Below, piece after piece: positions 59,943-64,000 of a stretch of 64,000 nt of DNA (the stretch's first letter is position 1; every line of letters begins with the position of its first letter). The stretch comes from Streptomyces sp. NBC_01198. Lineage in GTDB: Bacteria; Actinomycetota; Actinomycetes; Streptomycetales; Streptomycetaceae. The notes under the pieces are model-generated. The model worked only from the letters and a program-made list of their open reading frames with translations, was not told the DNA's origin and did not search any database. The translations under genes were made by a program, and so were the position numbers. Location of the stretch: NCBI RefSeq assembly GCF_036010485.1, contig NZ_CP108568.1, forward strand, positions 310,001-374,000. Reading direction: 5' to 3'.

Positions 59943-61211
59943 TCAGGGTGGGGGGAAGACCGTCAGGAAATCCGTGGGGGTGTGGCGGCCGCTGAGGGCG
60001 GCGTGGAGGACTGGGCCCGGGTCGGGGTTGAAGGGGCGGCCTGGGGTGTGGTGGAAGACGCGGTCGAAGGCGAGGGCCGGGCCCACCGCGCAGACCTCGC
60101 CGACGGCGCCGGGGAGCGCTGCGGCGCCGCGGTCGTCGAGGACCTGGATGCGGACGCCCGCGACCGCGCCGCCGACGTTCAGGCCGCGGCGCCGGCCGCC
60201 GCCGGACCGGGTCCGCGGCACCGGGTGGGACAGGTCGAGCGCCGTCCACGGCAACGCCCCGCCGGCCGGGGCGAATTCCGCCCAGAGCCGGGACGTCGGA
60301 AGCAGCTCGCGGTGCCGGGTCGCGAGCTCCTCGGAGCAGGGGTCGCCGATGAGGACGACCGTGCGCGGCCCCGGCGCGCCGGGGACCAGCAGCCGGTCGT
60401 ACTCCTGCGGGGTGAGCACGGCGACCGGCGAGCGGGTGAGCGCACCTTCCGGCGCCCCGCAGTAGAGCGTGCCGGCCGACGCGACGGCCCACCAGAGCGC
60501 GGCGAGGGTCACCGGGCCGCCGGGGGCGGGCTGGCGGATCTCGATACCGTGCTCGGCCGCGCCGACCCGCTGGATGCGGGCGGCGGCGGCCAGTTGCCAG
60601 GCGCGGTGGTCGATGAGCTCACCGGTCGGCCCCGGCACCGTGCCGGTGCCGGGGGCGAGCAGCAGATACGCCGGGTCGATGGGGCTGGACCTGGGCAGCG
60701 AGTCGTCGGGGCGTACGGCCTCGGCACGCTGCCAGGTGGCGGGGTCGTCCATGGGCACGACGAGCCGGACAAGGCCCCAGGAGTTGCGGTGGGCCTGCCC
60801 GCACAGCACGGTCTGCGCCCCGCTGAGCGCGGCGATCTCCCGGAGCGCCGCGTCGGGGGTGCCCGCGGGCACGGGTACGCAGACCCCGCCGGCCTTGAGT
60901 ACCGCCAGCTGGGCCACCAGCGACCTGCGGTGGTCGACGCAGTAGACGATGACGGGGTCACCGAGCTGCACCCCGCCCAGGACGAGCAGCGAGGCGAGCT
61001 GGCGGGCGCGCTGCTCGGCGCCCCGGTAGGTGAGCCGGCCCGTGCCGACCCGGACAGCGGTGTGGTCGGGCTTGCGGGCGGCGACCCTGGCGAACATCGC
61101 GTCGAGGGTCAGCTGCCCGGCCGCCGCCGCGGTGAGCTGGAGCGGGCGTTCCCTGGCGCGCGGTACCGGTGGTGCGACCGTGGCGGTCGCCCGGTCAGGA
61201 GATGAAGTCAT
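59943..61211 (-). CDS. Degenerate adenylation-domain (AMP-binding) protein
   Basis: 422 residues, about 80-120 shorter than active acyl-AMP ligases. Motifs A1 (LTYRGAEQRA, 60-69) and A2 (LAVLKAGGVCVPV) are recognisable. However the phosphate-binding A3 region reads APGTGTVPGPTGE instead of TSGTTGxPKG, no YGPTE-like A5 was found, and the C-terminal subdomain with the catalytic A10 Lys is missing. It may bind but not activate an acid, or be decaying. It overlaps the flavin reductase stop by 17 bases, so it is coexpressed. Confidence 0.78.
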   Translation of the reverse strand: MTSSPDRATATVAPPVPRARERPLQLTAAAAGQLTLDAMFARVAARKPDHTAVRVGTGRLTYRGAEQRARQLASLLVLGGVQLGDPVIVYCVDHRRSLVAQLAVLKAGGVCVPVPAGTPDAALREIAALSGAQTVLCGQAHRNSWGLVRLVVPMDDPATWQRAEAVRPDDSLPRSSPIDPAYLLLAPGTGTVPGPTGELIDHRAWQLAAAARIQRVGAAEHGIEIRQPAPGGPVTLAALWWAVASAGTLYCGAPEGALTRSPVAVLTPQEYDRLLVPGAPGPRTVVLIGDPCSEELATRHRELLPTSRLWAEFAPAGGALPWTALDLSHPVPRTRSGGGRRRGLNVGGAVAGVRIQVLDDRGAAALPGAVGEVCAVGPALAFDRVFHHTPGRPFNPDPGPVLHAALSGRHTPTDFLTVFPPP

Positions 61212-61722
61212 AGTAGAGGTGGACGTCCTGCCCGGATTCGGCCCACGCCCCGTAACGGCGCATGCCGTACAGCAGCGGCCACTGCGAGGACAGCTGGGTG
61301 ACGGCGACGGCCGCGCCCATGACCACCGCGTGGTCGCCGATCTCGTGCACGTCGGCGACACGGCAGTCCGCGATGGTGTGGGCGGCTTCGACCAGGTGCG
61401 GGCCGCAGGCGGGGCCCTCCATCGACCAGCGGGTCCTCTCGAAGCGGTCGGGGGCGCCCGAGGCGAAGAGTTCCGCGGTGCCGCGGGCCGCCTGGTGCAG
61501 CAGATTGATCGTGTAGGCGCCGCTGTCCAGGATGGCCTGCAGTGTCGGGCTGCCGCGGCGCAGGCAGACCAGCAGGGTCGGCGGGTCGAGGGCCACGCTG
61601 CACAGCGAGGTGCAGGTCATGCCCCAGGGCACGCCGTCGGGTGCGCGCGAGGTGATGACCGACACACCGGTCGGAAACGCGCTCATCAGCGGACGGATGT
61701 CCGGTACGGGTTGCTGCGTCAT
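61195..61722 (-). CDS. Flavin reductase (HpaC/split-barrel FMN family)
   Basis: 175 residues of the flavin reductase domain: FPTGVSVITSRAPDGVPWGMT, SLCSVALDPPTLLVCLR, SGAYTINLLH and the late GDHAVVMGAAVAV/LLYGMRRYG. It reduces free FMN or FAD with NAD(P)H. In this cluster it is the natural source of FADH2 for the three halogenases, which carry no NAD(P)H reductase of their own (inference from family knowledge). AGGAAGG precedes ATG 61722. Confidence 0.88.
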   Translation of the reverse strand: MTQQPVPDIRPLMSAFPTGVSVITSRAPDGVPWGMTCTSLCSVALDPPTLLVCLRRGSPTLQAILDSGAYTINLLHQAARGTAELFASGAPDRFERTRWSMEGPACGPHLVEAAHTIADCRVADVHEIGDHAVVMGAAVAVTQLSSQWPLLYGMRRYGAWAESGQDVHLYYDFIS

Positions 61723-61745
61723 GAGCCGGAGCCTTCCTGACGGGG

Positions 61746-62579
61746 TCACACGGTGCTGGGCTGGAACACCTGGCGTCCGGTCGTGGCCGGTTGCAGCGCC
61801 TGGTGGATCTCCTGGACCAGCCGGACCGCGAAGTCGGGGAAGGCCGGACCCAGGAAGTGGAAGTGCCCGCCGTCGAAGACCAGCCGTCCGAACCGCGCCC
61901 GGGTCTGGGCGACCCAGCCGGGCAGGGTGGCGGGCGGCGCGACATGGTCGTCGGTCGCGCCGAAGGCGGTCAGCGGCATGCCGAGCGGCGGACGCGCGGG
62001 GTCGGGCCGGTAACCGGCCACCGCCCGCAGGTCGTTGCGTACGAGGTGCAGGAAGCGCGCCCGGAACTCCGGGAGTTCGTCGATCCGCGGATGCATGCCG
62101 CCCATGAGGGCGAGGCGGCGCATGAGTTCGTCGTCGGGCAGGTCGGTGTCGGGCAGGCCGTCCGGGACCCGGTGGCCGGGGGCGGCCCTGCCGGACACCC
62201 CGACCCATGCGGGGGCCACGCCGTCGGCCTCAAGCAGCCGGGCCGTCTCGTGGGCGACGACCGCGCCGAGGCTGTGGCCGAACAGCGCGAGGGGCACGCC
62301 GTCCGCCCAGGGGCGTATCCGGTCCGCGGTCCAGGCCGCCAGGCGTGCCATGTCGGCCAGCGGCGGCTGGGTGTGGCTCTTGCCCCGCCCGGGCAGGTCG
62401 AGGAGCAGCAGCTCCCAGTCCTGCGGCAGCAGCCGGCTCAGCGGGAAGTACGCGGCCGCCGAACCGCCGGCGTGGTGGATCACCACCAGGCGCAGCCGCG
62501 GCTCGGCGACGGGCCTGGGCCGGACGAACGCGGCGGCGGCGTCCGCCGGCCGGGGGGCCACCGCCTGGCGGGCGTTCAT
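61746..62579 (-). CDS. Type II thioesterase 2
   Basis: 277 residues with LVVIHHAGGSAAAYFPLSR, nucleophile Ser103 in GHSLG, Asp in FGATDDHVAP and His in FDGGHFHFLG. It is coupled to the type I PKS gene by an ATGA overlap, which implies an editing or release role on that PKS. Its acyl specificity is unknown. It is clearly different in sequence from thioesterase 1. Confidence 0.87.
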   Translation of the reverse strand: MNARQAVAPRPADAAAAFVRPRPVAEPRLRLVVIHHAGGSAAAYFPLSRLLPQDWELLLLDLPGRGKSHTQPPLADMARLAAWTADRIRPWADGVPLALFGHSLGAVVAHETARLLEADGVAPAWVGVSGRAAPGHRVPDGLPDTDLPDDELMRRLALMGGMHPRIDELPEFRARFLHLVRNDLRAVAGYRPDPARPPLGMPLTAFGATDDHVAPPATLPGWVAQTRARFGRLVFDGGHFHFLGPAFPDFAVRLVQEIHQALQPATTGRQVFQPSTV

Positions 62580-64000
62580 CGGCCGGCCGCCGCGGGATCG
62601 GCCTCGGCGGTGGCGGTGATGTCCCGGGCGAGCGAGCCGAGCAGTTCGGTCAGCGGCAGGTCGAGCGCCAGTTCCTCGGCCGTCAGCCCGAACGTGTAGT
62701 GCTCCTCGACGCGGGTGATGAACAGGGTCGAGATGAAGGAGTCGCCGCCGCCGTCCAGGAAGGACAGCGCCGGGTCGAGGGGCTCGTCGGAGTGCAGCAC
62801 CTCCTGCAACTGGCCGAGCAGGAAGGCCTCGACGGCCGCGGTGTCCCGCGGGTCGGGTGCGGCAGGGCCGGCTGCCTCGGCGCCGGCTCCGGCGGTGCGG
62901 GCTGCGGCGCCCATCGCGGGCTCGTCGATCCAGAAGCGGCGCCGCTGGAAGGGGTAGGTGGGCAGGTCGCCGAGCAGCCGCGCACCGGGTGCCCGCAGGG
63001 CGTCAAGGCGCAACTCGGCTCCGGCGGCGAACAGTTCGCCGAGTGCGCCGAGCAGCAGCCGGTGCGCGTCCTGCGGCCGGCCGCCGGTCAGCGGCGCCTC
63101 GTGCGGCTCGCCGCCCGTCTGCCAGCGCAGCCGGGTCGGTCCGCGGCCGGCCGGACGGTCGCCGAGGGTGACCCGTAGGCCGAACTCCGCCAGCAGCGCC
63201 GCCAGTTGCCCGGCGGGCGGCGCAGAGTCGCCGCCGCGGGCGGCGGGCACGGCCTGCAGCAGCACCTCGACCGCCGCGGACAGCTCCGTGTCGTCGGAGC
63301 CCGGCAGCAGGGTCAGCTCGCGCGGCACCACGGCGCGTTCGGCGCGCGTCGCCGGGGCAGCGTCGGACAGCCCCTCGACGCCGGCGTCGAGCTCGTCGGC
63401 CAGCTCGGCGGCGCTGCTGCCGGTGACCGCGATCCGTACCGGATGGGCGGCCCGGCCGCAGCGCAGGGTGTGGCACAGCGACGCGGTCTGCCCGGGGTCG
63501 CCCTTGCGGAGCCGGTCGGCGAGCCGTCCGGCGAGTATCGCGAGCGCCGCCGGGTCCTTCGCGGAGACGGTGAGCAGTTCCGGCCCGCCGTCCTCGATGT
63601 CCTCGCCAGCGGCGGCCGTCGCGTCCCCGGCCGCCGGTGCGTACGCCTCGAGCAGCGCGTGCGCGTTGGTGCCGCTCATGCCGAAGGAGTTGACGCCGGC
63701 GATCCGCCGGGGCAGCTGCTCGGGCCAGGGCTGGTTGGTCCGCGGCACGGTGAAGCCGGTCGCGTCCCAGGGGATGTGCGGGTTGAGCGGGCCGTCGTCC
63801 TCGGCGGCGGCCGCCGGGATCTCGCCGTGCCGCAGCATCAGGACGGTCTTGATGAGCGCGGCGATGCCCGAGGCGGCTTCCAGGTGCCCGAGCCGGGACT
63901 TGACGCTGCCGATGGGCAGCGGGAAGCCGCGCTCGCGCACGGCGGCGCCGATCACCCCGTCGAGGGCGCCGACCTCGATGGGGTCGCCCAGCGCGGTGCC
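62576..64000 (-). CDS. Type I polyketide synthase, C-terminal part (KS ... ACP), 5' end outside window
   Basis: 474 residues visible. The sequence enters in the KS domain at GTALGDPIEVGAL (after the HGTGT His), followed by the second His in KSRLGHLEAASGIAAL and NSFGMSGTNAHALLE. Then comes a linker of about 270 residues with KS-AT-type adapter marks (HTLRCGRAAHPVRIAV, LPTYPFQRRRFWID) but no AT active-site GHSxG. An ACP follows, with FLDGGGDSFIS, and the protein stops. So the module ends KS-linker-ACP without an AT, KR or TE. Whether it is longer upstream is unknown. Confidence 0.85.
   Translation of the reverse strand, partial: GTALGDPIEVGALDGVIGAAVRERGFPLPIGSVKSRLGHLEAASGIAALIKTVLMLRHGEIPAAAAEDDGPLNPHIPWDATGFTVPRTNQPWPEQLPRRIAGVNSFGMSGTNAHALLEAYAPAAGDATAAAGEDIEDGGPELLTVSAKDPAALAILAGRLADRLRKGDPGQTASLCHTLRCGRAAHPVRIAVTGSSAAELADELDAGVEGLSDAAPATRAERAVVPRELTLLPGSDDTELSAAVEVLLQAVPAARGGDSAPPAGQLAALLAEFGLRVTLGDRPAGRGPTRLRWQTGGEPHEAPLTGGRPQDAHRLLLGALGELFAAGAELRLDALRAPGARLLGDLPTYPFQRRRFWIDEPAMGAAARTAGAGAEAAGPAAPDPRDTAAVEAFLLGQLQEVLHSDEPLDPALSFLDGGGDSFISTLFITRVEEHYTFGLTAEELALDLPLTELLGSLARDITATAEADPAAAGR

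Noticed and set aside
61723..62208. N-terminal extension of the flavin reductase running into the thioesterase gene
   Set aside because: It overlaps the thioesterase 2 coding sequence in another frame and is Arg/Pro/Gly-rich; ATG 61722 with AGGAAGG begins at the family start.

Overview
The window is very GC-rich DNA with third-position G/C codon use, GTG/TTG starts, rare TTA codons, SARP regulators, an ECF sigma/anti-sigma pair and a CebR-type operator. All of this fits a Streptomyces or close relative (Streptomycetaceae). No rRNA, tRNA, CRISPR array, insertion sequence or integrase was seen.

Left part (1-17.1 kb), mostly chromosomal background: a truncated ROK repressor; a tightly packed ebo-type operon (1021-8465: inositol-3-phosphate synthase-like, UbiA prenyltransferase, TIM-barrel/EboA fusion, TatD hydrolase, EboE, EboF-like phosphatase); a divergent MarR/NmrA-like pair with a palindromic operator; an L,D-transpeptidase lipoprotein; a secreted GH3 glycosidase with three discoidin domains behind a CebR-like operator; an anti-sigma/ECF sigma pair; and a DUF4184 membrane protein.

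Right part (about 17.5 kb to beyond 64 kb), a large aromatic polyketide gene cluster. The core operon (42100 down to 31442) reads on the minus strand: TcmI-type cyclase, RemF-type cupin, KSalpha, KSbeta/CLF, an ACP fused to a TcmN-type aromatase, a ketoreductase, two small quinone-forming monooxygenases, an FAD hydroxylase, a DUF1772/anthrone-oxygenase-like protein, a degenerate SDR, a second cupin and an FAD halogenase. Around it lie two more FAD halogenases (22029-23687, 49215-50885), a SnoaL-like cyclase, an O-methyltransferase, a membrane acyltransferase, an F420-type reductase and an SDR. There is also a precursor-supply operon (halogenase, acyl-CoA carboxylase beta chain, 2-oxoacid:ferredoxin oxidoreductase alpha and beta), two type II thioesterases, three exporters/antiporters (MFS, MMPL, CPA2) and ten or so regulators (three SARPs, TetR, atypical LuxR response regulator, PadR/HAAS, large LAL, two unusual AraC-like proteins). 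At the right edge a minus-strand operon carries the end of a type I PKS (KS then ACP, no AT visible), a thioesterase, a flavin reductase and a degenerate adenylation-like protein.

Working model (inference): acetyl-CoA is carboxylated to malonyl-CoA and condensed by KS/CLF on the fused ACP-aromatase. The chain is reduced and cyclised by KR, ARO, cupin and TcmI-type enzymes, oxygenated, O-methylated, and halogenated by up to three FADH2-dependent halogenases fed by the flavin reductase. The type I PKS piece may make a starter or side chain, or may belong to a neighbouring pathway. TTA codons in two SARP reading frames and one AraC-like gene suggest bldA control. I do not recognise the product. 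The cluster as a whole, and especially the ACP-aromatase fusion and the triple halogenase set, is the best candidate for an undescribed system here.
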